Assembly (NCBI GenBank): GCA_025766275.1
Contig: JAFKAC010000017.1
Coordinates: 434,001 to 498,000 of the forward strand
DNA: 64,000 nucleotides
Source of the DNA: Lactarius indigo
Taxonomy: Eukaryota > Basidiomycota > Agaricomycetes > Russulales > Russulaceae
Direction of reading: 5' to 3'
Of this stretch, positions 21,501-31,835 are shown piece after piece. The notes beneath the pieces were generated by a model. The model was not told the origin of the DNA. It saw only the letters and a list, made by a program, of their open reading frames with translations, and did not search any database. Numbering within the stretch: the stretch's first letter is position 1; each line of letters starts with the position of its first letter. The position numbers and the translations under genes were made by a program.

Positions 21501-22994
21501 CTTGAAGCGTGTCAGTATGAACTGGACGCTCTCGACAAGCTTGATGTCTGGAGGCTTGAACCCCTTCCTGAAGGAAGGAAGGTGGTTAAGTGCAAATGGG
21601 TGTTTAAAAAGAAAGCAGATGGACGCTTTCGTGCTAGGCTAGTGGCAAAAGGGTTCACCCAACTAGAGGGGGTGGACTTTGACGAAACTTTCTCCCCAGT
21701 TGCCCGCTTTGAGTCCTTACGACTCCTTCTTGCGTTGGCTACGCTTGAAGATTGGCATATTCACCAGATGGATGTCAAATCGGCATTTCTTCATGGGGAA
21801 CTGGAGGAAGAAATTTACATGGAGCAACCTGTCGGTTTCGTCACTGCTGGCTCCGAGCACCTTGTGTGCCGGCTACAGAAGGCCCTTTATGGCCTGAAAC
21901 AGGCTTCCCGCGCATGGAATGTGCAGTTCCATGGGGTCCTAGTTGACCTAGGCTTTACGCGGACGTACTCAGATGCAGGAGTATACGTGTATCATCTTCA
22001 AGAGGGGGGTGATACACTTTTCGTGATCTTATATGTAGATGACATCACTATACTCGGAAGCTCCTTATCAAAGATTAAAGATCTGAAGGCCTCTCTATCT
22101 AGTCGATATGAGATGACCGATCTGGGAGAGATCCAGTCCTATCTTGGTGTTAACATCACCAGAGATCGTGCTAATCGCACTATGGAGATCAACCAGTCAG
22201 ACTACATCCGCGATGTAGTGGAACGCTTTGGAATGTCTGATTCCAATCCAGTATATACCCCTCTTCCCTCTGGCGCCGAGGCACACTTGATCAAGTACAC
22301 AGATCAGGCCTCTACTTCTGAGATTAAGAAGTATCAACAGATTATTGGGTCTCTGCTATATGCGCAGATTGGAAGCAGACCTGATATTTCCTTCGCTGTT
22401 GCGCGCCTTAGCCAATTTGCTTCCAACCCCTCACCTCAGCATCTACGCCTAGCCAAGTATGTCCTGGCTTATCTTAACAGCACCAAGGACTACTCGTTAC
22501 GCTATGCTGGAGGGAATGGCAATGGTGGAGAAGGCCTTCATGGCTACTGCAACGCTTCCTGGGGAGATCAGGAAGAAAAGCACTCCACTTCTGGTTTTGT
22601 CTACCTGCTTGCAAATGGAGCCATTTCTTGGTGTACCAGAAAGCAAAAGACAATTGCCCAGTCTACCACTGAGGCAGAATATATGAGCCTCTCAGACGCC
22701 TCTAATCAGGCTCAGTGGTACACCACCTTCCTTGGAGAACTGGGGTATGAGGTATCCTCCCCCATTCCTCTGCACTGTGACAATAAGGGCGCTGTGGACT
22801 TAGCTCTCAACCCTGTCACTGGGAGACGTTCAAAACACATTCTGATCAAGCACCATGTAGTCAGGGAATACGTAGAAAACAAGGTCATACACCTAATACG
22901 TACACCCACAGGGGAAATGGTTGCAGATGGACTTACTAAGTCACTGCCCAGAGAACCCTTTGAAAAAATGGTTGCTGATCTAGGAATGATGTAA
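18591..22994 (+). CDS. Gag-Pol polyprotein of the Copia element
   Basis: 1467 codons from an ATG, no break. Order is Gag with the LDGTNW motif near the start, zinc knuckle CHYCKKPGHKKPEC at 252-265, protease DSGAS at 351-355, GAG-pre-integrase zinc residues in the 470-530 region, the integrase core with HSD, SDRGGEY and an NGRAER glutamate, then RT with YVDD at 1148-1151 and a C-terminal RNase H. Integrase before RT identifies Ty1/Copia. All catalytic motifs I checked are present. Confidence 0.96.
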   Translation: MSFHLVFPPSVTLAKLDGTNWQTWSATFTSLMLMNGCSRHLTHGAPASVPQHPPLAAGAVGPTGPTDEGLAILALWAKQEEVITGLLFLSVTTEVLSGIHSSHIFPTVHDKFVELENLYGQVGSMATFNIWVGLANTKLQEGSPFLPQLQKMLDLRNTLVEQGMPVSDMQMSFILLDALPPSYSTIAGTILASGPPANLQPQDLINRFINEESRLAGPAASYNKVAPVKKSSAPHAHEARPSGSSVSSDIICHYCKKPGHKKPECYKLKRDQENAKKGKAGQRAKAAQNTTVEVPDSLPANRLNSIPVPKSRLFTIVNGSGKIEEVHEVPQVSLYTMGTHNTQIASKWMMDSGASAHFTPHIEDYDTYTPHKGVEVLLGDNSLLRSIGTGTVTIHTNFGYDLKISNVLHLPNTHSRILSTPALTAKGAIVSFDATTFAIRYDGKTIAEGHKASGLYWLDGHHKVNAQATASASLDVWHQRMGHMSKEALQRYAPKSVKGLNIDESPEEEGPCHGCELGKSTRKPFPPSQKRAQESLELVHSDLVGPLQSNSIQGNKYFATFIDDFSKAAVVIPMKSKDEFTGAFLHYKAWAEKQQNKPIKTLHSDRGGEYVNNVLKDILLEEGIEHMLTMPYSPQQNGRAERFNRTIMEKGTSMLHHAGLSLGFWEQAVQTAVHIYNRTPTHSNEWKTPLELWDGTVPDVSYFRVFGCKAYYHVPEHNRRKLDPKSKEAVFVGYEPNSKGYKLWDRHSRCFVSSRDVTFDEATFPSLSDLTSHSKQSNTSPMSGEPAKGAAVAGEIFFVVPSQPTPAVAPAAPQTPVFILPPVQVPAVPVQQPSTPPNTSPNPADQTIYHTPPSQAPAPTTPRRPRTRSQGRPPVVTAPIPAPNFNRDISPPRETPRSPRNGQVTSPPRPRRGTRVRFTNPRYYTEENDEFVPGSSRLGMMDLLNAAEVPGYKDPQTFKQAMESDQAVDWLEACQYELDALDKLDVWRLEPLPEGRKVVKCKWVFKKKADGRFRARLVAKGFTQLEGVDFDETFSPVARFESLRLLLALATLEDWHIHQMDVKSAFLHGELEEEIYMEQPVGFVTAGSEHLVCRLQKALYGLKQASRAWNVQFHGVLVDLGFTRTYSDAGVYVYHLQEGGDTLFVILYVDDITILGSSLSKIKDLKASLSSRYEMTDLGEIQSYLGVNITRDRANRTMEINQSDYIRDVVERFGMSDSNPVYTPLPSGAEAHLIKYTDQASTSEIKKYQQIIGSLLYAQIGSRPDISFAVARLSQFASNPSPQHLRLAKYVLAYLNSTKDYSLRYAGGNGNGGEGLHGYCNASWGDQEEKHSTSGFVYLLANGAISWCTRKQKTIAQSTTEAEYMSLSDASNQAQWYTTFLGELGYEVSSPIPLHCDNKGAVDLALNPVTGRRSKHILIKHHVVREYVENKVIHLIRTPTGEMVADGLTKSLPREPFEKMVADLGMM

Positions 22995-23343
22995 GATGGG
23001 TTCTAGGACGTCGAACTGTTGTGTATACTTGCAACAGACCTCCTAGTTTAATAGCTAAGAAAAACCCTTCTTAGAGAACTGAAGAAGTTGGACCTGTTCC
23101 ATCTTATCTCCCAGCTCACGGCTCTTCAAAAAGTAGTTCTCTGAACTACATTATCCTCATAGAGCAGTGCATGAAGACCTCCAAAAAGTTGTCCTTTATC
23201 AGGACTTCTGCGTACATAGATTCTTTCTAACCAGAGAATCGAAACATTTCTCATAGTAACAGCTAAAGCAATGAAGTGTCCTGCCAAGGCACTTTCACTC
23301 AATGCTTGCACCACTCTTGTGGACTGTCTCTATCATGGAGGGA
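22995..23343 (+). other. 3' untranslated region and polypurine tract of the Copia element
   Basis: No gene. The last bases before the LTR, ATGGAGGGA (23335-23343), are a plausible short polypurine tract. Confidence 0.55.
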
Positions 23344-23886
23344 TGTTGAGACGCGACTGTTAAAGTCACAAGTCTCGTGGGATCTGATTGAGTCAGCCCA
23401 CATACTAAATACAGTATCTGTCCCTTATGGACTTATGGACACTCCGGACTCATACGGACCGCTTTTGTTTATCTTTATTGTTAGATCCATATATGGTTCT
23501 TATTGTTCTTTCTATTATAAAGATACCGGTATTGTCTGCTTTAGGCAGCTATTGTTCTCTGCCATCCAATGGCATTTCTCCCTCTGGCGCACAGACCACC
23601 TGCATTGTGTTTGGGTCACCAGTGCGCACAGACCATTATTAGCTAAGCATCCTGTATATAAGGACTGCTGTTTTCGCCTCTACACTTCAGAGTTCCTTCT
23701 ACCTCTGAAGTGTAAGTTCCTTCTTTCTACCTTACTCATTCACCTTTACTCATAAGACGTTCTATAGAACTTGTCTGTCTCTAGGTGTGTAGTAATGGTA
23801 TTAGAGTTCCTTCTACCTCTGAAGTAACTTGTCTGTCTCTAGCTGCTCAAGCTCAACACTTTGCTTGTTAGTTCTGCGCTTCAACA
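23344..23886 (+). repeat. 3' LTR of the Copia element
   Basis: 543 bp, one difference from the 5' LTR. Confidence 0.95.
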
Positions 23887-23891
23887 CGAAC

Positions 23892-24652
23892 GGAATAGTG
23901 GAACGCTCACACTTCGACGTGTGCCAGGCCTTGTATAAATCAGCCGATGGAGAGGAAAATCGCTGGTCACAAGTCGCACACTCAGTCTTCTGGTCAGAAC
24001 GAGTGACCCCTCGTAAACGTATGGGGTGTTCGCCCTACTTCGCTGCAACCAGGACGCACCCACTCCTACCATTCGACATAGTGGAGGCCAATTACCTGTT
24101 ACCCCCGCCAGATTCAATGTTATCGACAACCGATCTGATCACGCGAAGAGCGATAGCGCTACAAAAACGGCAAGAAGATCTTGCCCGACTCAAGGCCAGA
24201 GTACACGAACAACGTAACTGCGCAGCAATTCGCTTCGAGCGTGACCACAAGGCGACAATCCACGATTTCAACTTTGAGCGAGGAGATCTAGTCCTTGTAC
24301 GAAATACCGCTATAGAGAAGGCACTCAACTGCAAGATGAGGCCTCGTTACTTTGGACCGATGGTTGTAATCTCAAGAAACAAGGGGGGCGCCTACATTAT
24401 TTGTGACCTCGATGGCACGCTTCTACACAGTCCAGTAGCAGCCTTCCGCGTCATTCAATATTTCACTTGCGACTATATCGACATACCCGATCTGGAGAAC
24501 CACATAGACGTCTCGGTCGCTCGCTTGCGTGAACTAGAGTCAAGTAAATCGGCCGACCTGGACGATACACAACCACAAATATCTGAAGAAGAAAATGAAG
24601 AGCTGACCGATCTTGGTCAAGGAGATAACTCAGATGAAGAAAGATTCCTTTA
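23892..24652 (+). pseudogene. Ty3-type integrase of old element H, 3' part
   Basis: Continues the catalytic core (the block with the conserved glutamate, VERSHFDV) and runs into a C-terminal domain with a GDLVLVRN-type fold seen in Ty3 integrases, ending in an acidic tail and a TAA. No chromodomain is recognised. Removing the Copia element and one CGAAC rejoins it to 16205-17039. Confidence 0.8.
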
Positions 24653-24771
24653 ACAGCTCAGTGGAGAGGAGCGGCCCCGCGGTTTTAGATGATCTACATC
24701 CAATTTTACACATATCCTTCTTGTTTTCCCTTTCCTATCGATCAGGCGACCAGTCGCAAGTTTACTACTGT
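24653..24771. other. Short non-coding remnant of H
   Basis: A purine-rich GTGGAGAGGAGCGG near 24660 could be a polypurine tract, but no LTR of H is seen before element D begins. The last five bases (ACTGT) would be the left target duplication of D. Confidence 0.4.
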
Positions 24772-25317
24772 TGTCACGTTTCGTACTTTGAGGCCGAGTA
24801 GCATGACATGTGGACCCTTACTGTACCGGTTGCAACTACGGTGGTAAGGTAGATTAGTTGCGGACTTACCTACGGTGATACGGTAGTGCGATAGGCGATT
24901 GCGTACGATAGCTGACTGAGCAGTCCCTGAATGACTCGATACTAGTACAGGTACTAGTAGTTGTGGTGTTGTGATGTTTCTGCGATACATTGGACACTTA
25001 CTTACTGTGACCCATAGCAGCGCTTGAAAGCCTGCTCTATTTGTATTTAAACTGTCTTGCAAAGACCAAGATACGCCATCTTGGTCTTCTTGAATCGTCA
25101 CTTGTCTCCTCCTTCTGTTCACCCCTCTCTCTCTCTCTCTCCTTCTCGTTCTTTCTATTCTCTACTTCGAGTCTAAGAACCACTACAGAAGACCTGCCGG
25201 TGTGCCTTCACACATTCACTAAAACAGGGGCACGGGTCTCCGCACCATCGTTGCTATTCGCTAAGTTACCGCCACTACATTATGCTCAAGTCGAGCTAAT
25301 GTCGTGATGACATTACA
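24772..25317 (+). repeat. 5' LTR of D (546 bp)
   Basis: Begins TGTCACG and ends ATTACA. A TATTTAAAC box at 25044 is 34 nt before the predicted start at 25078. A short CT microsatellite is near 25123-25142. Confidence 0.9.
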
Positions 25318-25319
25318 TT

Positions 25320-25330
25320 AAGACCAAGAT
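25320..25330 (+). promoter_or_regulatory. Primer-binding site of D, self-priming type
   Basis: AAGACCAAGAT, exactly complementary to ATCTTGGTCTT at 25078-25088 in the LTR. Confidence 0.8.
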
Positions 25331-25336
25331 CTCATC

Positions 25337-27859
25337 GTGGCCATAACAACAAGAGACCAGTGGACGAACTTCCATCCCTATTCAATCCCTAGAAGAGGAG
25401 AACGCAACGTCCCAATGTGCTTCTTAGGAGCGGCTAGTTGGAGGGACAGACAGGAAGAAACACAGTATTTCGTAGAGTTCAACGGACCTACTAGATTCCG
25501 ACCAGTTGAGTTTAACTTCGACCATCTGTGCTGGGTGGAGATTACATGGAATCCTATAGATTCCCAGTGGGACGTCGTACGACCAGCAGGACCACGGTAT
25601 TGCTGTGACATAGACGCACGAGAGCTCAACAGCCGAGCAGACTGGGGCCCCATTGACAGACAGTTACAAGAACACACAACCGGAGAAGCCGTGTCTGAGT
25701 GTCATGAATGCCCCATATTTTTACTCTCCTTCTCTTCTTTTCCATTCTTCCTTCGCTTATTTGCTTTGCTGGCATCTGCTTTGCTGGCAGTTGCCTTGCT
25801 GGCATTGTATTGCCTCGCTGGCACTCCTGGGCATTGCTGGCATTGTATTGCCTCGCTGGCACTCCTGGGCACTAGTTATATAAACCCCGTAGTACACCCT
25901 GTATTTCCTTAGCTTTGGCTTCGTCAATCTACTGTCTTGTCCCTCAGCACAATCCTCTCTTCTCTATCCCAGCCCTCTTCTCTATAGCCTAGCTCTTGTG
26001 CTTGAACAAGAGGACCTTTGTCACTGTCCAGTTGACAGCGGCAATTGTATCAGAACTTAGGAGCCCATCCACTCAGTGGGGGTCCAACTCTGAGTCCTTT
26101 GCCTCAGGCAGGATCAGTTACAGAGCAAACGCACGCCCCGGCAGTGGCGTGACACTGAGGAAATGAACCAAAGTTACGAAGAAGAAGAAGAAGAAGGGCG
26201 ACAGCCGGACCAAACTGAAAGCAGTGGGGGAGCAATACAAGAACTTCTCATCGAACAAGCTGAGTCCGCGCATATTACAGAACCCGAGCCTATTTATGTA
26301 CGATCACCAGCAATCATGGCTACTATAACACAAGCCATGGAAGAAGTCGCGATTGAAGAATTGCGCGCAATACGGGCGGAAGCGAGAGAAATATTAATGC
26401 CCATCAATCCAGAAACAGGAGTACGAATGACGGCAGAAGATGCCGCAATATTCAGAGCCATTGGATCGGACCAGGGAGACCCCCGTCAGGAAGAGCACCT
26501 CCCCTAGAACTACCACCCAGAGTCGGAGGACCAGGAGGAGACCCACCACCACCGCCTGGGGGAGGAATCCCGTTCGACATACGACGATCGGGCCCTCCTC
26601 GTGTAAACCCGCCAGCCAGGGGACCACCTGATGGACCGCCAGGAGGAGGTGGGGGTGGTAGAGGCGGTGGAGAAGGCGAAGGGAGAGCAGGAGGACATAG
26701 TGAAAAATTAACCGGTGAGCCTCCCTCTATTTTCAACGGGGACAGACTAAAAGTGGATCAATTCCTCACACAGTGGCACATATACTGGGGCATGAACCTC
26801 GACGCCCCCATCATGAGAAACAACTATCGAAGATGTCTCCTTTTCCTCTCCTACATCAAAGGAGGAGCCGTCAGTGAATGGGTCCTATCATTCCTCAACT
26901 GGCTCAACAGGCAAATACAACGAGGGGTTGACCCCTATACTAGAGAACTTTGGGAAGCGGTAGCCGATGGATTTAGCCAACAGTTTGAAAACACGCTCAA
27001 ACGAGAACAGGCACAAGCCATACTGAGGAAGGGGTTTAAAATGACAGGAGAAGACATTGACAAGTACGTCAACAATTTTGAACAGCTCGCATGGAAGGCT
27101 CATTACCGCCTCAACAAACCGCAAACCATCGATCTTTTTACATCGGGCCTGCCCAAGGAACTGTTCAAAAATGTGTTCCAGTTCGACGAACCAAACACCT
27201 TCGACGACTGGAAGAGAGCAGTCCTCAAAAGACAGAAGAACTACATACACCTCAAAGCGAGGCTCAATGAGTACAAAAACACCCCGACACAGCCGAAGAA
27301 GCAGAGCAGCAATGCTGGATGGACACTCCCGCAAAACCTGCCGCAGACTAACCCCTGGGCAATGGATACCTCGGCTGACTGTGCCAAAGTTAGACTCGCG
27401 GGATCAGAAGACATCGATTTCAACAAACTACCCCACACATGGCCGCAGCCCCCATTCCCGCCAAGAGGAGGGCCCAGAGCTCGAGGATGAGGAAGAGGAG
27501 GATCCTGAAGGGATTTAAGGAACGTCCTTTGCTATAACTGTCAAGCTCCGGGACACCTCTCACGAAATTGTCCATATCCCCGTGTCCAGAGGCAATGGCA
27601 GAACGCCCTGTCAAGTAGCAGAATGACTGAAACAACCAGGTACATATCAGGACCCGTGTCACAATACGAACCGTCCCTGCCGGGATATATGTCGCCAGCA
27701 CCAAGTGCAACACCGATGCCACAGATCAGCACGGCCACAACAAAAATGGTGGGGGAACAAGCAAAGGAGTGGCTCACGCAGGTGGCCAACAGCACAGATG
27801 AGGTAAAAGACCTCATACTTCAAGACTTGTGGGGGAAAGAGGGTTTTCGGGACACCTGA
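25337..27859 (+). pseudogene. gag: Gag of D, interrupted by a solo LTR and several breaks
   Basis: The N-terminal part is 25337-25699. The frame continues exactly after removal of the solo LTR (25700-26154) and one CTGAG. An acidic region follows, then a frameshift near 26500, a Pro/Gly-rich stretch, and the capsid (about 26700-27300). The knuckle CYNCQAPGHLSRNC near 27530-27571 comes after TGA codons at 27488 and 27506. Pol begins in the -1 frame, as in A1. Confidence 0.8.
25700..26154 (+). repeat. Solo LTR inserted in D gag
   Basis: 455 bp from TGTCATGAATG to GTGACA, flanked by CTGAG on both sides (25695-25699 and 26155-26159). It has a TATATAAACC box near 25876 and an internal repeat based on GCTGGCA. 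No partner LTR or internal region is present, so it is the product of LTR-LTR recombination. It belongs to none of the other families here. Confidence 0.85.
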
Positions 27860-30800
27860 ACCCGTCAGTCTGGGTGAGGGCTTTACAATGTAATTCGGTA
27901 ATTGTGACAACGCGCTATCGATCCTTGCGAATTCCAGTAACAATTCATATGAATTACCAAACGACTGAAACCAAGGCTCTGATTGATTCCGGAGCAACCG
28001 ACAACTTCATACAACCCAGTATGGCCGCCAGGACCGGTCTCCAGGTGCAGCCACTGGACATGCCACGCAAAATATGGAATATAGACAATACAGAAAACAA
28101 AGCTGGGTTAATCACTCATTACGTTAACCTGGAAGTGAAAACACGAGGACAGGTGAAAAGATGACCTTCCTGGTCACCGACCTCGGCAGCAAAGACATGG
28201 TATTGGGTTACCCATGGCTCAGCGCATTCGAACCCACCATTAACTGGGCAACCGCAACCCTACATCCTGACATGCAACCTGTGGTACTGGCAACCACGGA
28301 AGAACTGTTCCCAATCATGACTCGAGCCCTGATCGTGGCCGAGAAAGAGGACATCATATGCGAACTAGAAGAAGAAACCTTTGCCAGAGCCACCACCTCG
28401 ACGGAATTGGCTATACAGGCGAAAACACAGCAAATGGCAATCGACCTCCCTGTGGAATACGCCATGTTCGCAAAACTCTTTAATGAGCAAGCCTCACATC
28501 GCTTTCCCCCAGCGAGACCGTGGGATCATGCGATAGATTTCAAACTGTCCGCACCAGCTGCGATAGATTGCAAGATATACCCCATGATGCAAAAGGAAGA
28601 AGGCGAGCTGAAGGAGTTTCTGGAGGAGAAATTGAAGCAAGGGTACTTACACCCCTCCATCTCCCCGTACGCCTTGTCCTTTTTCTTTATTAAAAAGAAG
28701 GATGGAAAGCTACGTCCCGTACAGGATTACCGGGTCATCAACTCCCATACAATCCGCAACCAGTATCCGCTACCACTCATCCAAGACCTCATTCTCGACC
28801 TCAGCAACGCCCACATCTACACCAAGTTAGATGTCTGCTGGGGGTACAACAACATCCGCATCTGCGACGGCGATCAAGAAAAGGCCACGTTCAAGACCAA
28901 ATTTGGCCTCTTCAAACCCACCGTCATGTTCTTCGGCCTTATGAACTCCCCGGCCACCTTCCAGGCAATGATGAACCACATCTACCAAGACACCATTGCA
29001 AAGCACGAGAGATTGGGTACCACGATACGTGTCTACATGGACGATATCGGAATAGCGACTCACTTTGATCATGACCTAGCTGCTCACATCGCTGCCATTT
29101 GCGATGTGCTGCACATTGTGGAGGAACATGACCTATACTTCAAGCTCAAGAAGTGCCTTTTCCACCAGCTGTGAATGGATTACCTGGGGGTAATCCTTGA
29201 AAGGGGGGTAACTTGCATGGACCCTGTAAAAGTTCAAGGCATCAAAGACTGGCCGACGCCTACAAAGGTCAAGGATGTCCGATCTTTCCTTGGCTTCTGC
29301 AACTTTTACAGACTCTTCATTTGCGACTTCGCCAATCACGCCAAACCACTCACTAAATTAATGCGAAAAGATGAGGAATGGCGATGGACGGAAGACGAAG
29401 ACAAAGTGTTCAACACATTAAAGCGTCTCGTAACCGAAGAGCCAGTGTTGGTGCACCCAGTCCTTCAAGACCCGTTCGAACTGGAAGTTGATGCCTCAGG
29501 ATATGCAGTGGGGGCCGTCCTATTACAAAGAAAGTCTGACGGAAAGCGACACCCCATAGGATACTATTCCGCTACGCTCTCCAAAGCAGAGCAGAACTAC
29601 GACATTTACGACTTGGAACTCCTAGCCATAGTCAAAGCATTAAGAAACTGGAGACCCCTACTTGCAGGAGCCCCGCACAAAATAAAAATCTATTCCGATC
29701 ACCTCAATTTACAGTACTGGAAATCACCACAGAAGATCAGCTGGCAAATTGCCAGGGAAGTACTCGAACTCTCTAAGTATGACTTCAAGATTCACCACAT
29801 CAAGGGAAAGAACAATGGGAGAGCTGATGCTCTATCACGACAACCAGACTATGACCAAGGGATAGAAGATAACAGCAAGGTCGTCGTTCTACCACCCGAG
29901 GTCTTCGTGAGAACTCTCAGTGTGGCCAAAACTCTCACCGTCAATCCCAATTTACTACAACCACGGCATCAACAAGACGAAGAGGTAATCAAGATGTGGG
30001 TAGACCCCCATCGACTGAAGAAGATACAAGGAGAATGGTACAAGGACAGCAGGTTCGTGATAACCAGACCAGCATCAACGCATCGCGTACTAATTCACGA
30101 CCATCACGATTTACTGATACATGGCCACCCCGGAATTGCAAGAACGCAACGAATTCTGGAATGACACTACTGGTGGCCGAGGCTGAGAAAAGACATCTAC
30201 AAATATGTACAGGGATGCGCCGAATGTCAAAGAAACAAAGTGAACACTAGGCCCATTCGAGTGGCACTACACCCCATCATGCCAATATTGGAAGCCACTC
30301 CATTCCAAACAGTGGCTGTAGACTTCATCACCAAGCTACCCCTCTCAAAGGGATACGACAGTATACTCACCATTACAGACCATGACTGTACCAAAGCCTC
30401 AGTTTTCATACCATGCAGAGAGGAGATTACAGCAGAGGAAACGGCAACCCTGTACGTGACTCATGTGTTCAAACGTTTTGGCTTGCCACGCAAAGTCATC
30501 AGTGACTGTGATCCTCGCTTCACGTCAAAGTTTGCCCGAGAAACGTGTTGCGTTCTCGGCATTCAACAGAACATATTGACAGCATATCACCCGCGCACGG
30601 ATGGACAATCTGAAAGGACCAATCAATGGCTAGAGCAATACCTACACTTCTGGGTCAACGAACGGCAAGACGATTGGACCACCTACCTACCAATCGCGGA
30701 ATTCGCACATAATAATTGGCCACATGAGCATACTAAACAATCGCCGTTCCAGCTTCTGATGGGATACGACCCACAGGCTGATTGGACCAATAAGCCATCC

Positions 30801-31370
30801 CCTATTCCACAAGTAACTGCGTGACTGACACAGCTAAAAGAGGCTAGAGAAAACGCCCAACGCCTCATGAAGAAGGCCCAAGAAGCATGGGTGTGCAACA
30901 AAGATACGCCCAAGTTCAAAAACGGCGACCTTGTATGGTTAGAAGGCAGACATCTTCGGACCAATCAACCTACAGCAAAATTAGCGGTGCGACGCCACAG
31001 ACCATTTCGGGTGACACAGGTGATGTCCCCATATAACTATCGATTAGAACTTCCCACACAGTGGAGCATTCACCCAGTGTTTCACATCGATTTACTCACG
31101 CCATACAAACAAACCTCTCTTCATGGGGAGAACTTCACACGACCACCACCCGAATTGATTGATGGGGAAGAAGAATACAAGGTAGAGGCTATCCTAGACA
31201 CTCAGCACTTCGGCAGGGGAAAACGCCTCCAATACCTTATCAAATGGAAGGGCTACCCAGACTCAGAGAACCAGTGGGTCAACAAAGATGACGTCTTCGC
31301 ACCAGAAGCACTCCATCTATATCAAGAAGCACAAGCGCATGGAAAAACGGTTAAAACGGGCAGAGAAAGG
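27829..31370 (+). pseudogene. pol: Pol of D (protease to chromodomain), broken
   Basis: Protease DSGATDN near 27985-28005, a frameshift near 28155, RT (28500-29170, YMDD at about 29034-29045), RNase H (29460-29850), integrase with GHPG and WWP zinc-domain blocks and core DFITK, SDCDPRF and the QSERTN glutamate, and a chromodomain near 31170-31320. TGA codons at 29172, 30162 and 30822 split it. In the second integrase block the usual SDRDPRF reads SDCDPRF, a CpG-compatible change. The frame is then cut by element E. Confidence 0.9.
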
Positions 31371-31371
31371 A
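31367..31371. other. Left target duplication of E (AAGGA)
   Basis: Repeated at 57714-57718. Joining across it keeps the D reading frame open. Confidence 0.92.
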
Positions 31372-31799
31372 TGTCATGGTACCAACGGACCGTCTGTGAC
31401 ACATTCGAGTTCAGGCCCAAGACAAGGGCAGGTAGTGTCGGAACTTAGTCAACGACTAAGTTGAAGTTGGGGTAATCGTGGCTCAAGCCAAAGGCAATCG
31501 CACGAGAGTGGGGAGTTTGGGTAAGGGAAGATGGGACAACTGTAGATTGGTTTCAAAGGACTAAGAGTAGACAAAGTTTGTGCTACTCAATGAACTACAT
31601 CTTATACTCGTACATACTGGGGTTTTCGGGGACCGTTATCTGTAAGTCACGTCACTATCGATTACTTCGTAGATGATTCAGAATCTTAGCACCATAAGGC
31701 GTGCTCTGAGCAATACACAACTTCTGTAAAACTTTGAGGGTCAGAACTTGAACACAGACATTGCGTGACATGACGTCACGATGTCACGTGATCGTGACA
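31372..31799 (-). repeat. 3' LTR of E (428 bp)
   Basis: Differs from 57286-57713 at 15 positions, all transitions at CpG sites. Confidence 0.95.
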
Positions 31800-31812
31800 T
31801 AGCCCCCTTTCT
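31800..31812 (-). promoter_or_regulatory. Polypurine tract of E
   Basis: The complement reads AAGAAAGGGGGCTA beside the LTR. Confidence 0.65.
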
Positions 31813-31835
31813 TGGTTCATTCGTCCGCGAATGAG

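Larger units (their letters stand above)
17040..23886 (+). mobile_element. Ty1/Copia LTR retrotransposon (6847 bp, apparently intact)
   Basis: Two 543 bp LTRs differing at one base (a CpG transition near 17109/23413), perfect 5 bp duplications, and one uninterrupted Gag-Pol frame. This is the best candidate in the window for a currently mobile retrotransposon. It interrupts the integrase gene of H. Confidence 0.96.

Noticed and set aside
16205..24652. Treating 16389-17045 and 23829-24653 as two separate genes
   Set aside because: The CGAAC duplication and continuous integrase homology show one gene split by the Copia element.
26452..26736. Minus-strand proline-rich frame
   Set aside because: Antisense of the Gly/Pro-rich part of D gag.
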